The notes beneath the pieces are model-generated. The model was not told the origin of the DNA and did no database searches. It saw nothing but the letters and a program-made list of their open reading frames with translations. DNA of 64,000 nucleotides from Luzula sylvatica (taxonomy: Eukaryota > Streptophyta > Magnoliopsida > Poales > Juncaceae): contig OX326958.1 of NCBI GenBank assembly GCA_946800325.1, positions 67,002,366-67,066,365 of the forward strand, in the 5' to 3' direction. Positions 47,565 through 57,907 of this stretch are shown piece after piece (the stretch's first letter is position 1; each line of letters begins with the position of its first letter). A program made the position numbers and the translations under genes.

Positions 47565-47805
47565 TGATGTACATCCCCTCCCCAACCCACACCATGAGCC
47601 TTGATGACGTGGATATGAATTAACACCGTAAGAATTAATACACAAATACATGATTTAACGTCTTATTTTGGTGTTTAATCATAAAATAAGATAATAAAAT
47701 CGCAAATTAAGATGTTAAATCATGTATTTGTGTGTTAATTCTTGAGGTGTTAATCCATATCCACGTCATCAAGGCTCGTGGGGGAGAGGAGTAGGGGATG
47801 TCCAA
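47565..47805. mobile_element. Foldback MITE (family C), copy 1
   Basis: About 240 bp with arms of roughly 95 bp: GATGTACATCCCCTCC, CTTGATGACGTGGATATGAAT and AATACACAAATACATGATTTAA on the left face TTAAATCATGTATTTGTGTG, ATATCCACGTCATCAAGG and GGGGATGTCCAAC on the right. A second copy is at 54621-54860 and a worn one near 25140. Confidence 0.75.
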
Positions 47806-47817
47806 CATTTTCCTTTC

Positions 47818-47987
47818 GAGTAATGATAGGGACCACGAATTTGTGACAAAAAATTGACCACACCTGCCACGTGGCAGCTGTCCATTGGCTGCATTAAAGT
47901 TGTGCAAAAGATGCAGCCAATGGACAGCTGCCACGTGGCAGGTGTGGTCAATTCTTGGTCACAAATTCGTGGTCACTATCATTACTC
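47818..47987. mobile_element. Foldback MITE with a G-box in each arm
   Basis: 170 bp with arms of about 77 bp that pair almost perfectly: GAGTAATGATAG ... GCCACGTGGCAGCTGTCC facing GGACAGCTGCCACGTGGC ... CTATCATTACTC. GCCACGTGGC is a palindromic G-box core, present twice. A 75-codon ORF on the minus strand is an artefact of the arm. It follows family C element 47565-47805 by about 12 bp. Confidence 0.8.
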
Positions 47988-48787
47988 CTTAATTTCCACA
48001 GCCTTTTAAGTTTACTAAACATAGGAAATTTCATATATTTATATTTTTTGAATGTTATTAGGGGTATTTATGATATCTTTCGTTTTGAAGGGATGTGAGT
48101 AATATTATCAATTTATATATGGTTAGAGGAGAAATATCTCTTATTTAATAATTATTTACCCTATAATTTATAACTTAATTAATTGAGGAAGATTATTACT
48201 TTCTTTTAATTTAGGAAAGAGTTTGTAATGTTCATGATATTATTTTGTTGAATTTGTCAATGAATCTATAGTCTAGTTAATTGAGTGTTTGATGCAAAAA
48301 ATTATATATTGTGATAGATTATGAGTTGAAATCTCATTAATTAAGAACAAACAAGTCTTCTTCATTTTTTTTTCATCGTTTTGTTGAATTAAGCGTACTT
48401 GTATTTCAAATTTATTTGACATTAATTGATGAGTTTTAATTTTTTTAAATATTTTATTCGGAAGTCATGAGATCTTTTTGTTTTGTCTGGTAAGTTATAA
48501 GTTGTGGAGTTTCTGTCTGTCAAAAATTTGACCACTTAATATTTTCTTCAGAAAGTATACAGAGCAGGAAGTAAATCACCGAATTCTTACCGAAGTATGA
48601 GGTGGACGTGGGTCCCATCTAATTTCCCTCCCAGGTAACAACACCTAGTCTATCTATGAATTTTTGTTATCAATGCTCCCCTCGAGATGGACCAGATCTG
48701 GTCGCCCTTCTCCACAACTCCACTCCTTGAGCCCTTCTCTTGACTGCTTGCGCCTCCCTCCCTTTTCTCTAAAATCGACAGATTGCT

Positions 48788-49510
48788 ATGGATTTAGGCG
48801 GCAGATTTAGAGAACTCGCTATTTCTTATCTGAAGGTAGCTATCTATATCCTTTACTGTTACTCACCTATTTTTCTCGTTCCAGAAACACTTTCTTGAAG
48901 ATTTGAGTTTTATTCATGATTTCTGTTATCAGGTTGAAAGGAAATGAGTCACTGAGATTGATAGGCTCTCTAGCAAAGATTGAAGGCTTCGCCATGGTTG
49001 GATGCTCCTACATAGATGATGAAGGCCTGCTATTTCTCGGCAATGGAAACAACTCATTACTAGGTGGACTCGTATTGTCATGAAATTCAGGAATTGAGTT
49101 CTTGTTTTTTTTTTAATCTTATATGTTGTCTTTGATGGCAGAGCATTGATGTGTCGAGGTGCGAGAATGTGACTTCGCATGACTTGTCTGCTTTAGTCAA
49201 AGGGCAAAAATATCTCAAAAATATCAATTTTGGTGATTGTAATCATGTACGTCAACTATTACTATTTCATTATTCTTACTTCAGGACACATTACACTCTT
49301 TAATTTATATTTGATTTAAATTTTCAGGAATTAACCTCAAACCAATGCAAATATCTTCAACAAATTGGACTCGGCAAATACAATATCCGACGGAGCACTT
49401 CTTTATATTGGCAATAATTGAAAGAGGCTCGAGTGTCTTCGAAGAGAGTCTTGTAGTTTGATAAGTGAGAAAGGGCTCAATCGGGTTTATACCCGTTTTA
49501 ATTTCCGAGT
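48788..49510 (+). pseudogene. F-box/LRR-repeat protein pseudogene (RAE1/FBL3-like)
   Basis: A start exon (48788-48835, MDLGGRFRELAISYLK) and exon-like pieces at 48933-49063, 49142-49246 and 49328-49490 encode leucine-rich-repeat text: LAKIEGFAMVGCSYIDDEGL, SIDVSRCENVTSHDLSALVK and ELTSNQCKYLQQI. These resemble the LRR part of plant F-box/LRR proteins such as Arabidopsis RAE1. The start exon does not join the second in frame, the second and third are out of phase, and the last piece has a frame break near 49388 followed by a nonsense TGA where the repeat expects Cys (SDGALLYIGNN then stop, then KRLECL). The F-box itself is missing. The remaining splice sites look intact, so the decay is fairly recent. 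Confidence 0.75.
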
Positions 49511-50980
49511 ATGTCTTTCAGGGGCACATTTGCAAATTAAAAGGGTTTAATTTGTGTATTGGCCAGCTATGGATTTATTAAGCATGTATTTGGCCAAATA
49601 CAATCTCAGGAACTTCAAAATTGGAGGTGATTACTCATTTTAGTTATTAAAATTCTTAACTTCACAATAACTTCTCTCTTTTTTTATGCAGTTATGAGAT
49701 TTTAATTTTAAGCTACAATATTTAACTTCTCTCATAACTCAAAATCACCTCAAGCAATATGAGAAGCATCACATTAATATTAGGGAGTACAAATTACTTG
49801 TTATTCAAGTGAAATGCAATTTTCATTTTTTTTAATTGATAAAATACAAATTATTTGTTATTGCAACTTCATTTTTTTTATTATTGTAAATTTTAATTGA
49901 TAAATATTGTAATGTATGAATTTGTTTGAACTTAATTAAAGTGGTTTTGTTTTGTAGTGTGTTCCTAGGTGTTCTCTCATAACATTATATAGTGTGTTTG
50001 TACGTGTCATTTTAACTTAACTGACGTGTGTTTGTATGTGTCATTTGATAGTGTGTTTGTACGTGTCATGTGATCTCCAGAGCAAAGAAAAAGAAGAATC
50101 GCCATAAAAGGAACCTGTATTGGATGAGTCTAGAAGAGGAAAGATGCAAGGCAGAGAAAATTCTACTCTCTATTCCCAACAAATAATCGCTGAGATGGCA
50201 CACCAAAGAAAATTTGTTTCCACGTAAGGAATCGGGAGCAGTTCGGTGAAATTTGTTTGGGTCTGTATACTTTTTGTATTTTCTTCCCTTATTTCAACTC
50301 GGCAATTAAAATAAATTTTAAGTATTTCATACCAAAATAAATTAAAATTCATTTATTTTAAATACACAAATAACAATAAAAACAAATGACGGATACACAG
50401 ACATATTCAAATAATAACAAATTTAGATTATAATACTATATTATTTGAATAGTAATATTATTTATATATAATATATATTAATAATGTTTACAATATTATG
50501 AAGTGATATTTTGGACAAAATTGAAAGTTTGAGATTTGTATTTTTTTGCAGTAAATAATATAATTAGAGTATAATATCCATTTCGATATTTGAAATTACT
50601 TTGTATTTGTATCGGACAAGATGCTTTTTTTCTTTTAAAATCTTTGAAATATATTAATCGCATTAATTAGTAACATAGAACAGATCAGCATACATATTTA
50701 ATATCTAAGAGATCTTATATAAAAGAAGGCAAATATTCACTTAATTTTAGTCTCATCTAAATAAATCATATAAATTATATAACAAACAACTGAAAAAATG
50801 TCAATAGGTAGAGACAATTATTATAGTTGAAACTGCACTGAGATACTATCATTGAAAATAAAAATAAAAAATTGAAGAATAATTTATTCTTTTCCAATTA
50901 CAAGCATCTCTTATTCACCCAAATTATTGTTGAAACTACACTGAGATACCTACCCATCAAGTACCATCTCAATTAAACAA
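49510..50980. other. Intergenic DNA, 3' side of the chitinase gene
   Basis: Mostly AT-rich. TGTGTTTGTACGTGTCAT occurs three times in near-tandem at about 49997-50068. A coding-like fragment around 50090-50170 (AAAGAAAAAGAAGAATCG, AGAGGAAAGATGCAAGGC) is too short to assign; it could be further remains of the F-box/LRR pseudogene. Confidence 0.4.
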
Positions 50981-50985
50981 CTCTA

Positions 50986-52624
50986 TCAACACGTAAGATT
51001 ATCGCCTGGATCGACACCGAATTGTTGACAATAATCTTTGTAATACCCTATCCGATCATTAGCCTCAGCCGTGTTCTTTCCATCGCACTCAAGATTGCCG
51101 TTAATCGCTCTAATTGTGGCTCCAAACCCCTGTCCCGAAACGATTATATCGTGCACGTGATTCATCCAATACCAAAACGCAGTCCTGAACGATATAACGA
51201 CGTCATTTGCGACCGTTTCGGGAGAGCCAAGTCCGTCGAAACCAATGCTTTTGCCTGCGGGACCGTAGTTGTAATTCCAAGAGATTTGGATCGGGCCACG
51301 ACCGTAGTAACCCTTGCCTGGTACACAAGGGTACTGTGTGTTGTTCTCGTCACAGTAGTCCTTCGATGCACCGTCTATCTCTTCTATGTAGCAGAAATCT
51401 GTGTAAGATAGTAGAAACTACTCATTAATATATGAATGTATTTCGCCGCAAATATAATTTCCATTTGGACAGATGGGTTTTCCTGACTAGGTCAAGAGTA
51501 CTAGAAGTGTTTTTCATAGTCATACCCTAGCTACCAAAGACTTGGTACAAGGAGGAGTGCGATGCTTTAACTATTGGTGGTAGTGGTACGCTTTTTTTTT
51601 GAAGGGGGTGGTAGTGGTACCCTTATCCAAATTTTATGCAAATAAAATCTTGCCACTAATTATGGAACAAAAAAACTATATTTTGGCACTGGCCTGGCCA
51701 ATTATATGGATTAAGAATAAGTAGGTTATTGTTATCCTTAGTGAAGTCTTGGTTGCTACTTTTTCTAGTAAAAAGATATTGACTAATTGCACATGATTCA
51801 GTTGTATTTGGTCAGAACAATAAAAAATAAGTATACTCATAATAACATTTTTTTATGATTGATTGCAAAAACATAAATTATTAGTCGAAAAAATGTGTCT
51901 AGTACCTTTCTACTAATCGAATTAGATATTACATTGAAAACCCTTGTTCATGAATTATTAGTTGAAATTATTAGTTGGGTATTGTCAATAACTGTTACAT
52001 CAAATTATGATTGATTGCAAAAACATAAATTATTAGTTGAAATTATTAGTTGGGTATTGTCAATAACTGTTACATCAAATTGGCTACCTAATTAGATCTT
52101 AACATATGTTCATGAAAACCCTTAATAACCGAATAAAAGTAAAACTATTGAGCAATTCACTTGTAAATTTTTTTATATAAAAATAATTTATTAATACTGG
52201 TGACATAAAATAACTTACGTCCAGTCTCATGCGTGACGTGGGCGAAAAAAGCCGCAATCTCCCTTTTAGAATCATCGACAGTACCGGTCCGTCCAAAAGC
52301 TTGGTACGACCCCGCAGCAGTGAGAAATGCACTATACGTATAAAATGCCTTGCCGGGGCACCCATTATCAGATGCCTGGTTAATAATACTGTTGAAAAAC
52401 TGTTGAGTGGCTATATCCGATACCGACACATCATTGCTCGGTGGAGAAGCATTACACGGTCCGGATTGGCATCCTGTACCACAATAATCGGCAGTGGTAC
52501 CGCAATAGCCATATTTACTGCAGCAAAGGTCAGAGCTGCACCCGCAATTTTGACTGGTCGCCGTGCCGGAGAGGGTGTAAAATAGAATTGTGGTTAGTAG
52601 GAGGGGCTTTAAGAATGAAGTCAT
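50986..52624 (-). CDS. Class IV chitinase (GH19) with chitin-binding domain
   Basis: Two minus-strand exons, 52624-52219 and 51398-50986, join at a phase 1 GT-AG intron to give 272 residues. Residues 1-24 form a signal peptide; 25-57 are a hevein-type chitin-binding domain with eight Cys ([20 protein letters not shown]). A short Ser/Pro linker leads to the GH19 domain with [20 protein letters not shown], which holds the catalytic Glu133 and the second acidic Glu (141/142). [20 protein letters not shown] and [11 protein letters not shown] at the C terminus are typical of class IV enzymes. The secreted enzyme hydrolyses beta-1,4 GlcNAc chains and normally serves in defence against fungi or in development. 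The 820-bp intron contains a duplicated block (51930-52078). No break is seen; it looks functional. Confidence 0.95.
51930..52083. repeat. Tandem duplication in the chitinase intron
   Basis: ATTAGTTGAAATTATTAGTTG followed by GGTATTGTCAATAACTGTTAC and ATCAAATT occurs twice, about 77 bp apart; part of the unit (GATTGATTGCAAAAACATAAA) is also seen once earlier near 51858. Confidence 0.85.
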
Positions 52625-52639
52625 TGTTTTGTTTGGTTT

Positions 52640-53036
52640 GATATTTGTGAAAATGGAGGAATTGAAGGGGTATTTATCTGTAGAGTGATGGAGAAGGATA
52701 ACAAACCGGATTTAGATCGAAGTTATAAAATACCATCCAACCCAATAAGGCTGTAATTAGTGTGAATGAGAACCAATCATTCGATACAGTGCGAACCAGG
52801 GATGAATCACGGAAAGAGAGTCAAAATTCTCAACTTCAATTTAGAAGATTTGAAAATATGAACCAACTACTAGAAGGTTGAGAAAATATCTAGTGGAAGT
52901 TTGACCACACGTATCTTTCAGGATTTGAAAGGTCAACTTTCTTTTATAAGGAGAAAAGGTCAATTTTGAAATATAAAAAAAAAATGATTCTTCAGTCCGT
53001 CAGAAACGGTTACATGCCCTCCTTCCCGTCTAGCAC
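52640..53036 (-). promoter_or_regulatory. Upstream region of the chitinase gene
   Basis: The minus strand has a TATA-like GATAAATACCCC about 50 bp before the ATG and an A-rich leader. TTGACC W-box cores (WRKY sites) appear at about 52900 and 52930-52965, sensible for a defence gene, but this is motif evidence only. Confidence 0.35.
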
Positions 53037-53045
53037 GTTTTTGTT

Positions 53046-54267
53046 GGGTTCGGAGCTGGTCCGGTGCCCACCGGACCATATCATGTCCACGCATATTTTA
53101 AGCCGTTGGATTCCATCAAAATAATTTGATCTCATAAAATAAGATTATAATTGATATTATTTAAAAACTAAATCATTTTTATGTCCCTTCCTTCCTAAGT
53201 TTCCTTCTTCGTTCATTTCAATTTAATAATTTATCACCCTCACAAGTCACAAGTCCTATTTTCTCCTTCACTAAGAAATTCTTGCTATAGCAGAAACTTC
53301 TCTCTTTCTCCTTCAGCGAGAAACTATTGTCCTAGCAAGAATTTCTTAGTGAAGGAGAAAATAGGACTTGTTCCATGGATCGTCGTTCAGCCACCTCACT
53401 TTCTCGAGGCCAAACATCGAACACGGTACGTGCTTGCTCCATGGATCGTCGTTCAAGGATCTCATCTGTCTTCCTTCCTCTTGTACACCGAGTTATGACG
53501 CTAGAACTCGCGTCTATCATAGATTCTCGCATCGTGGGTTCCGTAATCAAACTGACTCATCCATTGAATCAATCAATGCCAGATATGGAGCTTCTTATCT
53601 TCTATAAAGTTAGATCTTTCTTTTCTTTCTTAGAATTGGTCTCATACTGATTCTAGTGTATAAGAGTTTCAATTTGTTGTGTACGATAGTTCTAATTTTT
53701 TTGTGTAACCAATGATTTGAGTGTAACCAATTTATTTTCCAATTCCTTGTTATTAATGTAATCATTTTGACTTGAAGTGAGATAAAGTTTGAACTTTTTA
53801 TTCTCTCATTAATCTCGACTCCTATGAAAGAGAGGAATGGTCGTCATCGTGCACAAAAGTTGGATCAAACGGTGATGTTGTTTCATTTCCCGATATTGTT
53901 TGCCAACAAGAGGGACGAAATAATGAAGAAATTTGGAAAACTTCAAAGGTAGACAGAAAAACAGAGAAAGAGAAAGAGAAAGAGAGGGAGAGAGAGAGCG
54001 ACAAAGAAAGAGAGAAGGAACAAAGATTTTTCCGAAGCATTCCAAAATTAAATTAATGACATGTGTTTCTTGAATAAGGCTTTCTAACTTTCTCATTTTA
54101 ATTGCGGAAGGAGAAAAATAGTTTTCATTTTTAACAAACGGAATATTAAAGGAGGTTAACAGTAAAGTTAAATTGGATCAAAACATTTTGATCATGATTA
54201 GATCTAACGGTTTAGAAAATGCATGGACAAAATATGGTCCGGTGGGCATTGGACCAGCTCCGGACCC
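53046..54267. mobile_element. MULE-type element with perfect 9-bp target duplication
   Basis: A 1222-bp element with ends GGGTTCGGAGCTGGTCCGG and GGACCAGCTCCGGACCC; the arms align for about 85 bp through CCCACCGGACCATA and ACCGTT/AACGGT words. Flanking GTTTTTGTT occurs at 53037-53045 and 54268-54276. Nine-base duplications indicate a Mutator-like transposition. The inside has an inverted repeat of about 39 bp (CAAGTCCTATTTTCTCCTTC near 53250 against GAAGGAGAAAATAGGACTTG near 53352) and TCCATGGATCGTCGTTCA twice (about 53372 and 53440). It has no transposase; the gene-like insert is unidentified. Confidence 0.85.
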
Positions 54268-54289
54268 GTTTTTGTTTGGGAAAAAATAG

Positions 54290-54605
54290 TTCCCCTCCAA
54301 ACTCATCACAACTTCTTTAATGAAGTGTCAAAAAATGATTAAATGGATTGATTACATTTTCTAATTGACTTAATTAAATATTATTTGACACGTTTAATTG
54401 ACAAGTAAATAATTTATAATATATTACTATTAGTACACGTTAATTAATGTGTCAATTTAATTAAACGATCAATTAAATTGCTAATTGAATCAATTAATAG
54501 TACTAATAAATTCACTTACCCTTCTTTTGCCATCTCATCAAGGGTGTTATTTTGAGTTTGGGAAGCTGAATATACAACCCCTTTTTATTACGTGTTTATT
54601 AAACG
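54290..54605. other. Possible MITE remnant
   Basis: TTCCCCTCCAAACTCATCACAAC faces CACCC/GTTATTTTGAGTTTGGGAAGC, with AATTGA/TCAATT-rich DNA between. It resembles the possible MITE at 31905-32250 in layout. Weak. Confidence 0.3.
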
Positions 54606-54620
54606 TCCAATTTGTCGAGT

Positions 54621-54860
54621 AGTGATGTACATCTCCTAGAACTCTCCCCAAGAAATATGATGATGTGGAATAATTTGATACTTTAAAAATTAACAAATAA
54701 ATACAAGATTTAACATTTTAATGTATGGTTCAAATATCTTAATTTATGATTGGACACACAATTAATATATCAAACGACGAATTAAGATGTTAATTTTTAA
54801 AGTGAAATCATATCCACGTCATCAAGCTTCTTGGAGGAGAGGTGCGGATATGTCATGTTG
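54621..54860. mobile_element. Foldback MITE (family C), copy 2
   Basis: GTGATGTACATCTCCTAGAAC to GGAGGAGAGGTGCGGATATG parallels 47565-47805: AAATACAAGATTTAAC, AAGATGTTAATTTTTAAAG and CATATCCACGTCATCAAG are in matching positions. More diverged than copy 1. Confidence 0.65.
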
Positions 54861-54879
54861 GTTCAAATTTCCTAGGGTT

Positions 54880-55840
54880 TGATTATATCAAAATAATGTC
54901 GATACTACTAATCAATTTGCGTAAGTGACATTTGTAGAGATAAAAGACGTAGCCCACAAAAGGATCAAAAGAAGAAGCAAGACGCACAAGAACAATCAAG
55001 AGCGATAAAGAATCAAGACATCGAAGATCAAGTCGAAGATTTCGCAAGTTGGGATATCAAATCATCACCTCAAATAACAAATAAGTATCTCTAAATTTGT
55101 CTTTGGAATAATTAAACTCAAAAAAATAAGTTGGCAATATTCAAAACAATAAAAACTAAAGTACATACCTGCCCTAAGTCATGGTGCGTCGTGACGCACA
55201 ATATCATGCGTCATGACGCACCTACATGTCATACTTACTTTTGTCTTACAGTGCGTCATGACGCAAGATATCATGCGTCATGACGCACCTAAGGAAAAAT
55301 GTGTCTTGAGTTGTATATCGTCAATACGGACAATATCATGCGTCGTGACGCAAGCACAACTCATAAAGAGAATCCTTGTACTATCCGTCATGACGGACTC
55401 ACCAAGCGTCATGACGGACCACTTGAGAAAATCACAGGAGAGGGTTCGTTACAACGAACCATTCAAGGGTTCTAACGAACCTTCAAGTACACAGGCCACC
55501 GTCATGACGCATCATATCATGCGTCATGACGGTACACACTAGTTTTTGAATATATTCAACGCACCATAACTTGCGTCATGACGCACTGTGCATAAAACTT
55601 AAGTTTGTGAGGGGACTATGTGTTCTATAAATAGTTCCCCTCTTAGTTTTCTCTCTCCAACTCTTCCACACTCTGAATAGCAAACTAAAAGAGAGAAACC
55701 TAGCCAAAAATCGTGAGCTTATCTTTCCAAACAATCTTAGGGATTATTAGATCCACTTTCGAATCCATCAAATACGATTCCCAACTTGCGTGACCGATCA
55801 CATTTTAGTTTGTATTTAGATACATTGTAATAGGCTAGTA
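54880..55840 (+). mobile_element. LTR-like segment (probable solo LTR) with TGACG palindromes
   Basis: A cluster of palindromes (55186-55584) is followed by TATA-like TTCTATAAATAGTTCCCC near 55632 and a leader-like stretch with CTCTCTCC and AAGAGAGAAACCTAGCC, the usual layout of an LTR promoter. LTR ends and duplication could not be fixed. It abuts the copia-type inverted repeat at 55843. Confidence 0.5.
55186..55584. repeat. Cluster of ten 12-bp CGTCATGACG-type palindromes
   Basis: GCGTCATGACGC or close variants start at about 55186, 55208, 55253, 55275, 55340, 55385, 55406, 55499, 55521 and 55573. Each holds two TGACG half sites, the core bound by TGA-type bZIP factors. Some are paired through an AATATCAT or GATATCAT spacer. 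Confidence 0.9.
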
Positions 55841-55842
55841 AT

Positions 55843-56910
55843 GAAGGGAATCGATCCGACCCCGGGCCCACGCAGTGGATATGAAGACCCGGCCCGGTTC
55901 CCAAATCCCGAGATCACTCCTCGACTTCGAGAGTACGATGCAAAGTAGGATAGATGATTACTAGCGTGACATTGATCACGCACGACGGGTTGATCGCTCG
56001 CATCCTTCTCTTCTCCGGTGTCACGTTGGTGACTAGCCCGTGCGTCCCATACCATACGTCTCCCACCGTTTGGACTCCATTAACGCCTCCGGTTTGATCA
56101 CAACTAAGAGCCACATGTGTCGCTCCTCTATTCGTATCCACCGTGAGTCGTAGCACCTCGGTCGCGGATGCACCTGCCTAGACGATACACCGGCGAACTT
56201 GCTTGATCGCGTTTGATTCTCTAATCCGAGAAAACCCCTTTTCTCTTTTCTCTTTTTCTCATCACACCCATTCAACTATTGATGGTGCTCTTTCGAATGA
56301 TCATCTCAATTAGTCTAATCTGAATTAGATTCAAGATTAACTCTTTAATTGACATTGATTGACTTCGATTGATTTTGATTGATTTTTATTCATTACTTAG
56401 ATCAGAGAGAAACATCATATATATACTACATAGGATAAGGATGGGCCAAAATGTATGTATATCTACTATACACCTTTTCAAACAGAAAACTGCATACACC
56501 ATTTCAGTATTCTGTTGAAACGAAATTGTTAAATCGTTCCAACCGACTTCAAACCTTCACGAAAGTTGTAGATAATCTTATTATCTTTCCAACCCAATTT
56601 GGCCCAGCCCAATTGGAGTTCGGATACGAAAGTTATGACGGGTTTACTAACTGTATGTCAAACTGTCGCACCCTTTCGGTATTCCATTAAAACGACACTG
56701 ATACATTGCTCAAATGAAATATATTTCTTCATGAAAGTTCTAGACAATCTCATTATCTATCCAACCCAATTTGAACCATTCAAATTGGAGTCGTTAACTG
56801 AAAGTTATACCAGTTTTACTAAAACTGTTTCTTATGCCCACGAACGCGTACGTTCGTTTGTCCTTCTACGTACCATTTTAGCGTTGATCCAAAACTGTAT
56901 TTCCTTCAGT
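55843..56910 (-). mobile_element. Copia-type LTR/leader segment, left arm of a large inverted repeat
   Basis: The reverse complement of this arm aligns with 57893-58936: for example CCAATTTGAACCATTCAAATT here against AATTTGAATGGTTCAAATTGG, CGAACTTGCTTGATCG against CGAGCAAGTTCG, and GGGCCCACGCAGTGGATATGA against TCATATCCGCTGCGCGGGCCC. TATA-like text lies in each arm at matching distance. Arms are diverged by many point changes, so this is an old arrangement. Confidence 0.75.
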
Positions 56911-57690
56911 CTCCCACTCAGTTTCAGATCCAACTAAAAGGTACTCATGTATATCAAATATACACTATATCAGAGAATCTAGCCCGCGTATCATATACGC
57001 TAAAGCCATGCACATCCCATGTGCAAAAACTTGCAATCATGCCCGACATAGTACGACTCGTTGTGTGACCGTGTAGGTTCGTTTAACGATGACAGTAGGA
57101 CGTTTCCAAGGCACTACAAGCCCATGAGAGAGATTTAGTCACTCCATCATGGCTACCTATGTTAACACGAAAAATGATTGTGATCATTGTGCCTATCTCG
57201 AATAGCGGTTATTAGTTCTCTTGTTAGCGATATCCGTTAATCAAAAGGCATGGTGGTAGTCATCCTTATAGTTTGATTAACTATACTTATTCCCCAATTC
57301 CGAATTGAGTTAACAATTTCAATCGATATTAACCATTAATATTATTGACTGTGGCCACATTTTTCGTTAATCAACTCATCGAGCGGCACCTAAGAGATAT
57401 CTATTCCTTTTGGAATTAACAATTCCTATCTTGGAGACTCATATTGAATTCCGTGTTTCGGACAATACTCAATGATGACCGTTTTGGCCCCCTGTTACGG
57501 CAGGCGTAAGGTCATATCAAAGCATTGTGCTACGAACGTAACGCAATCAATGGTCCCCTCAAGTATGAATAACCTAATACCCTACTCGTCGCGAGTCCAT
57601 CTATAATGACTAAACCATGTCATGGAAATGATAGAATGAATAACCTAATGCCCTACTCGAAGGAAATGATAGAACGAAGAGAACCAAATT
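56911..57690. other. Spacer between copia-type arms, retroelement-like, no ORF
   Basis: Contains GTTTCGGACAATACTCAATGA, CCCTGTTACGGCAGGCGTAAG and a short direct repeat (ATGAATAACCTAATRCCCTAC at about 57565 and 57636). The text resembles LTR or leader sequence, but I cannot assign the ends. Confidence 0.35.
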
Positions 57691-57691
57691 A

Positions 57692-57907
57692 ATGGGACTC
57701 AAACAATCATTTGATCATTTCCGAATGATCGAGAATGAATCCGTAGATGATATGTATTCACGAATGACGCATATCAAAAACGGATTCATCACTCTAGGAG
57801 AGTCCCTAACAAATTCTCGAGTTGTAGGTAAGCTAATTCGAGCTATGTCATCAAATTGGAAAACTCTCGTCGTCGCCTTGGAAACCATGATGGTGAAAGA
57901 AATATAG
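57692..57907 (+). pseudogene. Copia-type gag fragment (UBN2-like)
   Basis: A 71-codon open piece has the spacing of the plant copia gag (UBN2) region: QSFDHFRMIENESVDDMYSR, THIKNGFITLGESLTN, LIRAMSSNWKTLVVALE. It is truncated at both sides and ends where the right arm of the inverted repeat begins. Confidence 0.65.

Noticed and set aside
47707..47951. 75- and 60-codon minus-strand ORFs.
   Set aside because: They lie in the foldback element arms and reflect its composition.
51022..51428. Plus-strand ORFs of 129 and 73 codons.
   Set aside because: Antisense shadows of chitinase exon 2.
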